This document shows, piece by piece, positions 31,554 to 43,725 of a stretch of DNA of 64,000 nt; within the stretch, counting starts at the first letter, position 1, and every line of letters starts with the position of its first letter. The stretch is taken from assembly GCA_947685225.1 (NCBI GenBank), contig CANTUV010000008.1:36634001-36698000 (forward strand). Direction: 5' to 3'. The notes below the pieces were generated by a model. The model worked only from the letters and a program-made list of their open reading frames with translations, was not told where the DNA came from and made no database searches. Origin of the DNA: Garcia nutans. Lineage: Eukaryota; Streptophyta; Magnoliopsida; Malpighiales; Euphorbiaceae. The position numbers were made by a program, and so were the translations under genes.

Positions 31554-32928
31554 ATGGAACTTGAACAGATTCAGAAGATGATAGATGACGCCTTCAACTC
31601 TAATATGGAAGAACTGAAGGAAGTCCTAGCTCAGACCATGAAAAGCCAACTGGCTACACTATTAGGGAACACTGTTGAAGCATTTACTAGTACTAAGAAG
31701 TAGAAAGACAAGGGAAAGGCCAAGGTTGGTGAAGTAGCTATGGATGATGATAAAGTGATGTTGGATGATGATGATTTGGCTTAATATTTTCAATATTCTC
31801 AAGATAAGAAGAAAGAAGCGAAGACTGTGGAGAAGGCAACCGTGGAAAAGATTGAAACTTCATATGTAGAAAAGATGATTGCTGATTTAGAAAAGAAGTT
31901 CAAAACAAAGCTGGAGGTTGATGAGATGTCAGAGGTGGACAAGTTATTTGAGCAAGATGAAGAAGTTCCTTGCAAGTTCAAGATGCCTTCTTTCTCTAGG
32001 TACAGCTATAGGGAATCCTCACTTGCATGTTAAGCAGTACATCACTACCATACAGTCTACTCGAGCTACTATGGCTTAGACCCTAAGGTACTTCATGCTT
32101 TCACTAGATTCTATTGTGTAAATTTTGGTTCAACACCATAAAGGATAATACTCAAAAGAATTGAGATATGTTACACAAAGCCTTCATATAGCAATATGGG
32201 TATAATGTGGAATTTCGTGTTACTCTGATAGAGGTAGAGTCAATCAAGCAAAAATAGAATGAGAATTTTGTTGGCAATGTGAAGAGATGGAGAAATAAGG
32301 CTACACTTCTCAAAAAGAGGCCTGATGAGTCTGACCAAATCATGATGATAGTCAGAGGCATCCTCCCCAACCTCCCTGAAAGGCTATCTCACACCCTTAT
32401 AAGGGATTTCAAAGATCTTTTCCAAGCTAGTTTCCAAATAGAAGAATGGAAAAGAGAGAAGAATCATTTTTTTTTTGAAGAAGAAGTGATAGGGGAAGTT
32501 ATCAGTAAGGCGGTCAGGGTACATAGAAGTTAGTGGATGTGAATGCAACAACTGGTCAAGCAAGTAAAAGACAGTTTTCAGAGTTAGGAAAACCTCTATC
32601 TTGTATTTTCAATAAGTTGCAAGAGAATGGGCTATTACAGCCATTGGCTCCTTGACCTTTGCTGAATCCTCTCCCATCAAGCTTTGATGCCAAGGCCTTT
32701 TGTCAATGCCATCAAGTGCAAGGGCATATGATAGATAGATGTGTTCGTTTAAGGCACGAGATCCAAGATTTGATTGACAGTGGAAAGCTACCTAAGCCTA
32801 ATAAGCCCAACACCAAGAATAATCCTTTACCTAAATTTGAAAGGGTGCCACCTCCTGCAACCTTCATGATAGAGGGAGGATTGGAGGAAAGTTTTATCTT
32901 GTCGTATTATCATGATATGGATGGATAA
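31554..32928 (+). pseudogene. gag remnant of element J
   Basis: The most complete gag of the gag-only family. It opens MELEQIQKMIDDAFNSNMEE, passes a coiled Lys/Glu-rich segment (MIADLEKKFKTKLEVDEMSE), then the Retrotrans_gag block (KFKMPSFSRYS, later RPDESDQIMMIVRGILPNLP, RDFKDLF) and the knuckle CQCHQVQGHMIDRC with VRLRHEIQDLIDSGKLP. It ends near the stop at 32928 after FMIEGGLEESFILS. Several stops (31701, near 31784, 32034, 32532) and at least one frame change break it. An upstream stretch in the same frame (LEYSSSRAYGNL) is also shared with D, just after a CCTCACAG word that could be a splice acceptor. No protease follows. Confidence 0.85.
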
Positions 32929-34937
32929 GTTGCTAAAGAGGAAGTATTACTAAGTAAGCTTAAACCAACTGTGGATGGTGAAGCAATGACTATCCCTACC
33001 CTTAATATGTCCAAGTAGAGAAAGCTCTTTCGACTTCAAATCAATAAAACTTCCCTTGGCTTGTTTTATTATTTTTTATTTTTTTGGTATTTTCTGGATT
33101 AATTATGTTTTTCAAATTAAGATTGTTTGAATAAATTATTTTCATTAAATTTTTGTTGCTCTTTGTTCATTTTGGTGCTCAACCGATGATGAGTCTACCT
33201 TGATATTCATAAATTAGTGTATCTATGCATTATGATCCGAATGACTTTACTAGGTGAGGAAATTATTCTATAGCATTGAGCTGTGTATGCTTACATAGAG
33301 AGGGCTCCTGCATAATTACTTATGTCTAGATTCTAGTCGGTCTTAGAACATGCTTTGATGAAATTTTGATGAAAAATTGAACTCTGCTTATTTAAGAGAG
33401 AGATTATCTAGGCATTGTTTGGTGAGCCAACAACTAGTATCCACCCTTTTAATATCAATCCCTAGCTTGTCCCTTTGAGCCTTCATGAGATTTTAGCTTT
33501 CTTTTCATTGGCTTATAAACTCTGATAACCTACCCTATGCTATTATGGAACTTATGGCAAGTCTAATGATCATTGAGTTACTAAGAAGGTAAAAAGATCG
33601 AAGAAAGGGATGTTCAAGTAAGACTATGAAAAAAAAGTTAAAGTTTACCTGAATTAAGGTCTGACAGCATCAAGATTACAAAGGATTCATCATCATTGAA
33701 GCAGACTCATGCGGCTCCATAGTTAGAAGAATAGGGTAGTATAGACAAGAAGACTCTCTTAGAGCTAAAAAACAAAGAAGAACAAAAAAAAAAGAAAAAA
33801 AGAAGAAGAAGAAAGAGGAAAAGAGAGAGAAAAACAAAATAACAAAAGTTTGAAAGAGCAGTTTAGAAAGCCAACAAAGTCCTTTTTACTTGAAACAATA
33901 GAAGACTTCCACTTAGCCTATGAGAAGAAGTTTGACTTGAATTGGTCCAACCCAACCAGAGATTCAGCCAAAATAAGAGAAAGACCATCTGCTTCATGAG
34001 ACCCATCACACCTCTTAGTTAGTAATCCTGAAAGTCCTGTACTTGATAGTCCCACAGAGAAAAAGGACAAAATGATAAAATTCTAAAAGAGGGAAAAAAG
34101 TAGAAAAGAAAAAGAGAGAAAATAAAAAAGAAGAAAAGGAAAGTCTCAAACTTTTTTAGAAAGGCGAAGACTTTCCTAATCAAGAAATAGATTAATGCCA
34201 AGAAAATGGAAGAAAGTTCAAAACTCTATCTTTTCATGCTCTCAACTGTCTAAGGTTCCAACAAGAAGTTTGTAGTGTGAAGGTTTGTCCATAGTGTCAC
34301 ATCGGCTTCAATTTACAAATGGCCTCTGCTTAACCCATGTCCCTTTATAGACCCCATTTCAAGCCTATTAAAGACCTGTTGATCTCTTTTGGCAGGTGGA
34401 GCCTATTAGTGAAGATTGTTTGAATAAGCATGCATATGAGATAGAAAATATTTAAACTCAATAAGACCTTTGGCCAAGTAATGTGTGTGCCTATCTGAAG
34501 TACAACAGTTCTTGCTCAAATGGAAATGATTCCCGAGTTTAGTACGGTAACTAGGGTTATAATGTTATAGATATATTAATTTGGAAAATCGAGTCTTGAG
34601 ATACAATGACACTTATTTAAGAAAGCCAAAATATGATTTTAAGATTTTAAAAATATATATATTTATCAAGCAAAGCCTTCAAGTTAAGGGAAGTATGTTG
34701 CATTGTTGAACTACAAAGGACATAATGGGCAAAAGAAGCAGGGCTAATGAAAGGATCACTTGCAAGGTCATGTCATGAAGAAGTGACCAACCAAATGGAC
34801 ATTTCTCATGTCTTTACCCTGCTTGGGCCCCGTTACTCATACTTTGTACATTTAGAAGATAAAAGTCATAGATATAAAGTCTTCTGATGTTCTAATGCAA
34901 GATATAGATGAGCATCTGGAATGAATCAATGGAAGCA
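32929..34937 (+). other. non-coding middle of element J
   Basis: Two kilobases colinear with B 18650-20800, including both purine tracts (33775-33840 and 34080-34145). No pol domain is readable in any frame. The end is the insertion point of D, with AAGCA (34933-34937) as the likely left target duplication. Confidence 0.75.
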
Positions 34938-35328
34938 TGTGAGCGTGGATTTTTGCCTCCACTCCCATGTGGAATGGTTCTTGTGACTTCGGCACTGTTA
35001 GGCTCAGGGCCTTAGAGAGCCTAGGCCTAAACCCGGAGAAAATGGAGTCGCCAAGTGGATGGGCAGGGAAAATAGAAAAGGAAGGATGACTCAATTTTTA
35101 AGGAATCCCTAACCCCCCTTTTGGGTTTAGAAAGTTGGGTACGTATGAGGAAGGTGAGAAATGGCTCAGCACTCCCATAACGCCTGATTCATTAGAACCG
35201 GCCTCCTTTTCATGTCTAAATATTATTGAACTCTTAACTTATTAAAATATCATCCATAGTACATGCAATTATTAACAAAATGGATTCATTCATAAAATAA
35301 GATAAAACAGTACATCACAAAATAACAT

Positions 35329-35512
35329 GGGTACCCATCCTTAGAAGGAAACATACCCTTAGAATCTTTAAATGTTCACAAAGAAAATAAATAAAATAGG
35401 ACACCAGCCAAAAGGTGGAAACATGTCCATTATAATTTTTCCAAAGTCTTTAAATAAATTACAATTACATAAATTAAATAAATAAGGCACCCACACTAGA
35501 TGGAAACATGCC
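35329..35512 (-). promoter_or_regulatory. triple hairpin module of LTR D
   Basis: Minus-strand hairpins at 35512-35486 (GGCA with TGCC), 35428-35399 (GGACA with TGTCC) and 35358-35329 (GGGTA with TACCC). Every one has TTTCC in the 5' side and TGGGT or TGGTGT in the 3' side. The outer stems differ between the three yet stay paired. Confidence 0.72.
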
Positions 35513-35640
35513 TTTTACAATTTCCTTTAAAAATACATATAAATTTAAGGAAAAGAATAAAGCAAGGGAAAAATAATACAATATATATGAAAATAATTGA
35601 ATAATTAAAAAGAAAATAAACAAATACATCTTAATATTAC

Positions 35641-35765
35641 CCCCCCCCCCCATTAAGGAAATATAGTGCGCAAGGACACAAGTCGTGCCTACGGCAGTCT
35701 CACTAGGTAAACGGTTAGCGGGCGGGGGTCAAGGGGGCAACTCCCTCAAAAGGTAAATGGTTTAT
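35641..35765 (-). other. poly-C run and GC-rich island in LTR D
   Basis: A run of about twelve C residues is followed by a short GC-rich stretch containing GCCTACGGCAGTCTCAC and GGGCGGGGGTCAAGGGGGC. The surrounding LTR is strongly AT-rich. It has no counterpart in the other LTRs here. I do not recognise its origin; a captured organellar or host fragment is possible. Confidence 0.5.
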
Positions 35766-36690
35766 AGGATATGGTTTTGTTGGGAAATTAGGGTTTTTAT
35801 GTAAGCTAGGGTTTTATATTTATAGAAATTAAGGTTTTTTAGGGTTTTAGAAAATCAAGGTTCAAGAAAATAATATTAGGGTTTTAAAATATTGAAAACT
35901 AGGGTTTATAATAATGGTTCAAGATTTAACATGAATTATACATTAAAATTTACTACTGCCCGATGATAGATGAGGTTTAATGTTTAGAACATGCAATTTA
36001 TGACAAGCTTATATGTTTAGTGTTTATACAAGTTTACAACCTAGGTTACTCTGCTACGGGACTAAATAATGCTTTTGATGCTTAAGGAGAATATAACTAC
36101 TACACTAAATAATGCTTTAAGTGAATGAAATTTAGAAAATAAAACCTACGTTGGAGGCTCCACCAAATATTGATACACTGGAACAAGCTTGCTGCTGCCT
36201 GCCTTTGGTAAATTTTGGTTGAGCCAAGATTAAAGACAGTGGTTACTGCCTTTGGTGTTTTGATTATTGATGAACGTTGCCTATTGTTGATTGACTCTTA
36301 TTGATTATTGATGCTTGCTGATTGATTAATCTTGCTGTCGATTCCTCCCTTAATTATGTATTTATAATTAAAGCTAAACCCTAATACACTAATCTGACAG
36401 TTAAAGTGAGTCCGATCTTGATTAGAAAAGTTAATAAACTGAATTAAGGCTAGATTATGGGCATGTGGAAAATTGGCCATGCCAATTTACCCCAGTTGTG
36501 GGCCTGTGGTGAATTGCCATGTCCAATTGGGCATACCAATTAGATAAAATTTGGGCCAAGTTAACTTGTCTTGGGATCCGAATCATTTTTGCTCCTATAA
36601 TTATTCCATAGTAGTTTAAATCTTTAGGCTTGATCTAACTTCCTTTTAATTAGGGCCTGATTGGATTAGGTCAAAATTTAAAGGTCTACA

Positions 36691-36704
36691 GTTTGCCCCT
36701 GCTT
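36691..36704 (-). other. polypurine tract of element D
   Basis: AAGCAGGGGCAAAC on the minus strand directly before the LTR, nearly identical to the B tract. Confidence 0.75.
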
Positions 36705-36729
36705 GAGTGATTTGGGACTTTAGCAAAAG

Positions 36730-37250
36730 AGAACAAAAAGCAACATGACTTTGAGCTGATCTTGGGTAAGAATGGGTTCTCGACATGAGGTTGATTGGGT
36801 TTTGGACCCAATACTGGATTGGGTTATAGACCTGAGACTGGATTGGATTCTGGACCCGAGACTAGATTTGATTTCTAGATCTGAGACTGGATTTGGGTTT
36901 TGGATGCAAGATTGGTTTTAGTTCTTAACCCGAGACTGGATTTGGTTTCTCGACCCTAAACTGGATTTGGGTTCTTATGCCTAAACTAGATTTGGGTTCT
37001 GGACCCGAGACTAGATTTGGTTCTGGACCTGAGACTGGATTTGGGTTCTGAATATGAGACTGGATTCGTGTTCTTGACCAGAGATTGGTTTTGGGTTCTG
37101 GACCCGAGACTAGGTTTGGGTTCTCAACCCTAGACTGGATTTGGTTTCTTGACCCTAAACTGAATTTGATTTGGGTACTCAACCCGAGATTGGATTTTGG
37201 GTTCTCTACCCAAGACTTGATTTGAGCTCTTCTAGCTCGACCGTCCTTTT
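36730..37250 (-). repeat. about 30-bp minisatellite of element D
   Basis: About 16 units of roughly 30 bp, on the plus strand GGATTTGGGTTCTGGACCCGAGACT. The words GGGTTC and GGACC relate it to the 42-bp array in A (GGTCCAGAACCC) and it holds the same place next to the LTR, but the period differs. Confidence 0.88.
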
Positions 37251-37284
37251 GTCCTTTGAGAAATATGGCATTCTTCAAGCCAAT

Positions 37285-37420
37285 TGGTTCCATTCTTCAA
37301 TGGATTATGGGTCTTCACCCTTTACATTGGATCTTCATCCTTTAGACATTGGGTTTTCACGCTTCAAAATGGATCTCCATCCTTGGACATTTATCCTATA
37401 TTGGCTTCCAACTCTTCAAG
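37285..37420 (-). repeat. decayed 43-bp array of element D
   Basis: Three or so degraded units, on the plus strand GGGTCTTCACCCTTTACATT and GGATCTTCATCC, which are the reverse complement of the 43-bp unit of A and B. So D shares the array but with few copies. Confidence 0.7.
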
Positions 37421-39845
37421 TTGTACTGATATTTTTGTTCTTCATTCTTTTGGGGTTCTTTTTCTTCTTGTTATGTTCTTTTTGCTCTTCCTTTTGCAAA
37501 AAATTCAGCTATTTTTAGCTATTTCTCATATCATCTCTTTGTCCCCTACATGGCAAAATATTTGAAAGTGAGTCTAAAAATATTTTGTACATGCATAAAC
37601 TCAAGAAATTGAAAGGAGAAACTTTGCCCCCTGTGTAGGCTCAAACTAATGATTTCTTTTTCCATGTACGCTCTGATTGATGTTTGCATTTTGGCTAGAT
37701 GCTTTCACAAGCACGCATCTCTATTTTTATAAAATGACTGGATCTTCCTCAAGAAATGGGCCTTCCATGCCCCCTGATTCCATAACCGCTTCATGTTTGC
37801 TTTATAGAATATTTGTTGTTCACTTTGACAAAGAATAGACAATGCAAGATGAAAAAATGCAGTGTGATATGCTTATGTATGTATGGTATGCATGAATAAT
37901 ATTTACAGTGATTCCATTGACTCATAAACTGAGTGATCAGCGGAAGTGCTCCCATGGATTCCTTCTAGATGCCCATTCAGATCTTGCATTGGAATGGCAG
38001 AAGACTTAACATTTATGGCTCTATTTTTAAGATGTTGAAAAAATAAGTAAGGGGGACCCCAGTTAGGTTAGAGACATGAGAGACATCTATTTTAACACAT
38101 TTGGTTGCCAATTTTTTCATGACATAACCTTGTAAGTGATCCCACTTTTGCCCAATATATCCTCTGAGATTTGACAATACAATATACTTCCCTAAACTTG
38201 AAGGCTCGTGCAACAAGAAAATAATTTTTTTTCTTTTTTTTAAATCAAATGTTGACTTTGTCAAATCAGTGTCATTGTACCTTAGGACTCGAATTTCCAA
38301 ATTAACATATCTATAACATAAAAACCCTAGTTACCATACTAAACTTGGAAATCATTTCCATTTAAGCAAGAACTGTTGCACTTCAGATAGGCACATACAC
38401 ATTAATTGGCCAAAGGTCTCATTAAGTTTAAATATTGTCTATCTCATATGCATGCTTATCCAACCTGTCTCCACTAATAGACTCTGCCTACCAAGAGAGA
38501 TCAATATGTCTTTAATAAGCTTAAAATGGGGTCTATAAGGGACATGGTTTAAGCAGAGGCTAATTGTAAATTAGAGTCGATGTTACACTATGCACAAACC
38601 TTCACACTACAAACTTCTTGTTGAAAATTTAGTCAGTTGGGAGCATGAAAAGATAAAGCTTTGAATGTTCTTCAATCTTCTTGGCATTAATTTGGATCTT
38701 GATTAGAACAGTCTTTGCAAAAAGGTTGATACCCACATTCCTTTCCTTTTCTTTTTTTTCCCTTTTACTTTTTCTTTTCTTTTTCTTTCCTTTTTTTCCT
38801 TTTTTTTCTTTTAACATTTTATCATTTTATCCTTCTTCCTTGTAGGACTGTCAAGTATAAAACTTTCAAGAACTAGATGGCCTTTCTCCTATCTCTCTGA
38901 TTTTCATTGAATCTCTGGTTGGGTTGGACCAATTCAAGTTAAATTGTCCTCGTAAAGTAAGTGGAAGTCTTCTGCTGCTTTAGGTAAAAGAGAACTCAGT
39001 TGGCTTTCTGAACTGCCTTTTGAGTTTTATTTTCTTTTCCTTTTCTTTTTTTTCTTCTTTTCCTTTTTCTTTTTTTCCTTTTCTTTTTCCTTCTTTTTCT
39101 TTTTTTTCTTCTTCTTTTTTAGGTTCTAGCTCTAAAAAAGTTGTCTTGTTTGTACCAACTAGTGTTTCTAATAATGGATGAGTGGAGTGGAATAAATCTA
39201 CTTCAGTCTAGACTTTATCTCAATAAGTCTGTGATATTGGGTCTAATTTATGTGTCTGTCAACTATCTTTATAGTCTTGACTATATATCCTTCTCTTTGA
39301 TTTTCTTCCCCTTTAATTCCTTAGTGATCATCAGACTTGCCATAAGTATCATAACAACTCAGGGCAGGTTATTGGGGTTTATAAGCGAAAGAAAAGCAAG
39401 CTAAAATTTATGAAGGCTCAAAGGGATATACTAGAGGTTGATGTTAAATTAGGTGGATTCTAGTTGTTGGCTTACTAAACAATGCCTAGATCATCTCTCC
39501 CTTAAATAAGCAAAGTTCAATTTAACCTCTAAAGTTCATCAAAGAATGTTCTAAGATTGACTAGGACCTATACATAGATAATTATGCAGGAGCCCTCTCT
39601 AAGTAAGAATACACAACTCAATGCTATAGAATAATTCCATCACCGAGTAAAGTCATTTGAATTAAAATGCATAGATACACTAATTCATGAATATCAAGCT
39701 AGACTCATCATTAGTTGAACACTATAATATGAAAATCCAATGAAATTATAAATTCAATAAAAGTAATTTATTCAAACAATTTTAATTTGGAAAACATAAT
39801 TGTTCTAATTAAATACTAAAGAATTCAAAATAAGATGAGCAACAT
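37421..39845 (-). other. non-coding middle of element D
   Basis: Colinear in reverse with the middle of B and J. It contains GGTTGGGTTGGACCAATTC (38917-38935 region) between two pyrimidine tracts (38740-38820 and 39020-39120). The open frame at 38300-38013 is not shared with B or J and I do not consider it a gene. Confidence 0.72.
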
Positions 39846-41260
39846 TCAAGCCAAGGGAAGTTCATTGAGTTGAGCTTCTTCTCTCTTCACATCTTTAATA
39901 CTCTCATCTTGAAAAGAGGATAAGACAAGATCTTCCTCCAATCCTCCTCCTACCATGAAGGTTGTTGGTGGAGGTACTCTTCCAAATTTAGGCAAAGGAT
40001 TATTCTTGGTGTTAGGCTTATCAGGCTCAGGCAGCTCACTACTGTCAATAGGATCTTGAATTTCATGTCTTAATCGAGCACATTTATCTGTCTCATGCCT
40101 TTGCATTTGACAGAGTTGATAGAAGGCCTTGGCATTAAAGTTTGATGGCAGAGGATCATGTAAGGGTCGAGGAGCCAACGACTATAATAACCCCTTTTCT
40201 GTAACTTGTTGAAAACCCAAGACAAAGGTCTCCCCAGATCTAAAAATTGTCTTCTATTTCCTTGGCCAATAGTTGCATTGACATCCATTTCTTTTTGTCC
40301 ACTCTGACTGCCAGATTGGTAGTTCTCTCTTTCATTCCTCCTTCCAGAAAAGCAATTCTTCTCCCATTCCCACTCTTCTATTTGTAAGCTATCTTGGAGA
40401 AGATCTTTGAAATCTCTGATAAGGGTGAGAGACAGTCTCTCACGAAGGTTGGGTAAGACACCTCTTACTATCATTTTGATCTGGTCAGACTCATTGGGCC
40501 TCTTTTTGAGAAGAGCAGCTTTACTTCTCTACCTTTTTGCATAATCAACAAAATTTTCATTTTGCTTCTGTCTGATAGTTTCAACCTCCATCAAGGTTAC
40601 TTCCAGTTCAACATTGTATCTATATTGCTGAATGAGGGCTTTGTATAGCATATCCCAATCTTTTTGGGTACTTTCCTCTAAGGTGTTGAACCAATTTTGC
40701 ACAATAGGATCCAATGAGAGCATCAAATACCTTAGAGTTTGAGCCTTGGTAGCTATAGCATACTACATAGCTATGATGTACTGCTTAACATGCTAGTGAG
40801 GATTTCCTGTACCATTGTACTTGGCAAAAGAAGGCATTTTGAATTTGTAAGGAACTCCTTCATCTTTCTCAAATAACTTGTCCAACTCTGACACTTCTTT
40901 AGCCTTCAGCTTCTTCTCAAACTTCTTCTCTAGATCAGCAATTATCTTCTCGACATCGACACATTCAGCTTTCTTTTTTGTAGTCTTATTTTCTTTCTTG
41001 TCCTCTTATTGATCTTGGAAGTACTACTCCTAATCATCATCAACATCCATAGCTTCTTTGTCTTCATCAGAGGCCACTTCGACTATCTTAACCTTTCCCT
41101 TACCCTTTTACTTTTTGTTACTAGCATATGCTTCAACATTGTTGTCCTCTAATAGTGAAAGTAGTTGGCTTCTCACAGTCTCAGCTAAGGCCCCCTTAAA
41201 TTCTTCCATCTTGGAGTTGAGGGCATCATTTACTATCTTCTGAATTTGCTCAAGATCCAT
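39846..41260 (-). pseudogene. gag remnant of element D
   Basis: Starts MDLEQIQKIVNDALNSKMEE at 41260 (the same frame continues upstream to 41434). The Retrotrans_gag block follows: LSLDPIVQNWFNTLEE, DWDMLYKALIQQYRYNVELE, RPNESDQIKMIVRGVLPNLR, RDFKDLLQDSLQ. The knuckle region reads LCQMQRHETDKC, so the first Cys and the first His of the CHHC pattern are altered. It ends PPPTTFMVGGGLEEDLVLSS and a stop at 39846. Stops and frame changes occur near 40530, 40475 and 40180. Nothing of pol follows. Confidence 0.85.
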
Positions 41261-42061
41261 TGCTTTGGGAGTGAAATTAACTATATCTTCGTTGAACTCT
41301 GAGTCACTGATGTAGGCTAGGTTGTCGTATGTCTCTGAACTATTGTACTCTAGTTCTGTGAGCCAAAAAGGATCAAAGCCATATAATGTAATATATGTGT
41401 GCATGTATGCATGTATGCACAAATAATCAAACAATCAAAAATTAGGATGTTCCCTCAAACCTTATAACTTCCACACACAAATGGCGAGTCTTTTTTTCTA
41501 TGCATATGGTAAATAAAATACCAACATGGGATATCTTATTTTCGCAAAAAATTCCCTTGAACGATTTTAACCAATAGTTATATTTTTAAACTTAGAAATT
41601 AGTCCATGATAATTCCCATTAATTAGGCTTTAATCCATTGAATCTCAACTAATATAGCTTTTATGCTATATTGGATTAAAACTAAATTAAGAGGTTTATT
41701 ATTAATAGATTTCTCTTTTGAAAAAAAAACAACTAATGATTCATGCTAAAAATAAGCCCATGATTAATAATTCTTGGTATAAACTAGGCTCATAATTAAT
41801 TTTTGGCATTCCATAATTGGCCTAAATAATTTGTAAGCACTTTTTAAGAAAACTTTTGTAACTTTTGAAGTGAAAAATAATTTTGTTTCAAAGACTTTGG
41901 GCTTTTAAGTTTGGGTCATAAGGTGGAAGAAGATTTTTTAACACATCTTGAAAAGTCACATGTCCAAAGACCCTCTTGAAGATTTTGAAAATTGTTTTGG
42001 ACTTTAGGATTTAAAGGAAAAATTATTTTGAGCTTAAAATATAATTAGGTCATATTAGAAA
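41261..42061 (-). other. leader of element D
   Basis: Aligned with the B and J leaders in reverse. No gene. It is cut at 42061 by the start of F; AGAAA (42057-42061) is the left half of the presumed F target duplication. Confidence 0.65.
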
Positions 42062-42490
42062 TGTAACACCCCTACATTCAATACATGCATACTACAAACA
42101 CCACAATGTAGTATACATGCACTAAATATAGAGATGCTACGGATTTTTTTTTTAACATTTAAAAACATTTTAAACCATACCATAATCTTTCAATTGTATA
42201 CATTATAGAAAGATAAGTAGTTAACTTGTAATACAAAACTAAATAGATATATATATAGATACATTTAGTTGTTACGCAGCGGAATTTATCAAATATTTAC
42301 ATATATGAAAACATTTAATTTCATATTTACAAATATACACATATATACATTAAAATCATTACTTTACAAAATATAAAAGAGTTATACATGATTGGCAAGT
42401 CTCCTCTGATCTTTAAGTTCCCAAAATCAACTCTTCAACGTCTACTCTCACTCGGTCTCGAAGAGCTCTCGGGTTCAACCCTATTACCTG

Positions 42491-42527
42491 TGTGATCAAA
42501 CACTATCGCGCTAAGCCAACGGCTTAG
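42491..42527 (-). promoter_or_regulatory. double stem-loop in the 3' LTR of F
   Basis: Minus strand CTAAGCCGTTGGCTTAG (7-bp stem) followed by GCGCGATAGTG...TCACAC. The second stem is damaged here (TCACAC), while the 5' LTR copy has TCGCAC. Confidence 0.72.
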
Positions 42528-42829
42528 TAAGATAATTCATGCTAATGTTATGCTTTAATGCAATGCAATGCCAATTCTCAATCCATATTATACATGTAAC
42601 ATCATATATGCAAAGCTAACAACATACCTTTACATTTCATAACTCAACATAAATAGACATATCATATTTCAACATCTTATCATATACCTCATTAGTATTC
42701 ATTTAATCATTCATAATCAACACTAAACAAAGACAAGCATGGGCCCAAAACACACTAATATGCCATTCAATTTTCAGAGTTAATGTTTTGGTTTTATCAT
42801 CACATTTATCAATATCATAAACCCAACTA

Positions 42830-42995
42830 GGCTTCAAGGATTAGGTTCAACCAAGCTTCAAGGGGAGCAAAGCATGCTAAGCATCAACCCAACTTGGCTT
42901 CAAGAACCAACCCAACCTAGCTTCAAGGGTGGTAACATCTCAATTAGGCTTCAAGGATGCAATCCAACCTAACTTCAAGAGATTGTTACACTTAT
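42830..42995 (-). repeat. CCTTGAAGC repeat module in the 3' LTR of F
   Basis: About seven copies of GCTTCAAGG (plus strand) in AACCCAACTAGGCTTCAAGG-like contexts. Same place and same repeat as in H. Counterpart in the 5' LTR at 60215-60380. Confidence 0.78.
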
Positions 42996-43494
42996 TAGGC
43001 ATGCCACCAACAACAAACTCTGAAAATTGAATAACACATTAGCCACACAAATCATTTATTATTTCATTATCATTTCCATTCTCAACTCTCATCATAGCCA
43101 ATAACAATGGCCTCATATCACATATAAGTTACCATAGCCAATCACAATGGCATTATATTCCATCACATTATACATATAGCATTATTGATATAAACATAAC
43201 CAAACACATTACTCATCACATGAGTCACAATACATGAAATATCACATTGTTCACATAGTATCATATACATTGCCATTATCATCATATGCAACAATGCAAT
43301 AATACAAGATTTGTACTTATTTTACTAACAATTCATACAACTCCTAACATTTCCTTGTCCAAGATTCTTTAACCTCTTAGATCAATGATCAATCACTATC
43401 TTCAAGACTTAAATCAAAAGTAATAGCATATACTTGTTTAAGGATACACAAGAGATAATCCAATTAGGAATTAATTAGGGCAAACCTCAACCCT

Positions 43495-43725
43495 GACACG
43501 TTCACCCACACGGGCGTGTTCATGGCCGTGCCCTAACTCCACAACACAGAAACATTTACACGCTCAACAACATGGGCGTGTTCCTGGGCGTGTAAATTCT
43601 CAAATCTTACAGTAGCTATGACACGCTCAATAACACGGGCGTGCTACTGGTCGTGTCAAACCTACTGCCTCCAACACAATTGACACGCCTAAAAACCCTG
43701 GACGTGCTCATGGGCGTGTCCGGCC
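43495..43725 (-). repeat. ACACGGGCGTGT minisatellite in the 3' LTR of F
   Basis: Four units of about 60 bp with GACACG(C/T)TC...CACGGGCGTG followed by a second GGCGTGT or GCCGTG. Self-complementary within each unit. The 5' LTR copy (60874-61110) has lost eight bases in the second unit. Confidence 0.78.

Larger units (their letters stand above)
28856..34937 (+). mobile_element. Tat-like gag-only retrotransposon J, 5' part
   Basis: 5' LTR, tRNA-Arg primer site, broken gag and the non-coding middle with paired purine tracts, colinear with B. It stops where the D LTR begins at 34938, at a point corresponding to about 20800 of B. So D lies within J, and the rest of J (array and 3' LTR) would be beyond D and F, outside the window. 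Confidence 0.88.
34938..36690 (-). mobile_element. 3' LTR of element D
   Basis: A 1753-bp LTR in minus orientation: its own 5' end is TGTAGACCTTT at 36690 and its 3' end CACGCTCACA at 34938. The terminal 350 bases match the A, B and J LTR ends, while the rest differs, so D is another subfamily. It has the triple hairpins and an odd GC-rich island. Confidence 0.88.
34938..42061 (-). mobile_element. Tat-like gag-only retrotransposon D (minus strand)
   Basis: Read from right to left: leader, gag, non-coding middle with pyrimidine (purine on the minus strand) tracts, two minisatellites, polypurine tract and 3' LTR. It lies inside J. Its 5' LTR is not seen because F begins at 42062, at a place corresponding to the leader. 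The remainder would be beyond the right end of F. Confidence 0.88.

Noticed and set aside
38013..38300. 95-residue minus-strand open frame
   Set aside because: It is in the non-coding middle of D, and the aligned parts of B and J do not keep the frame.
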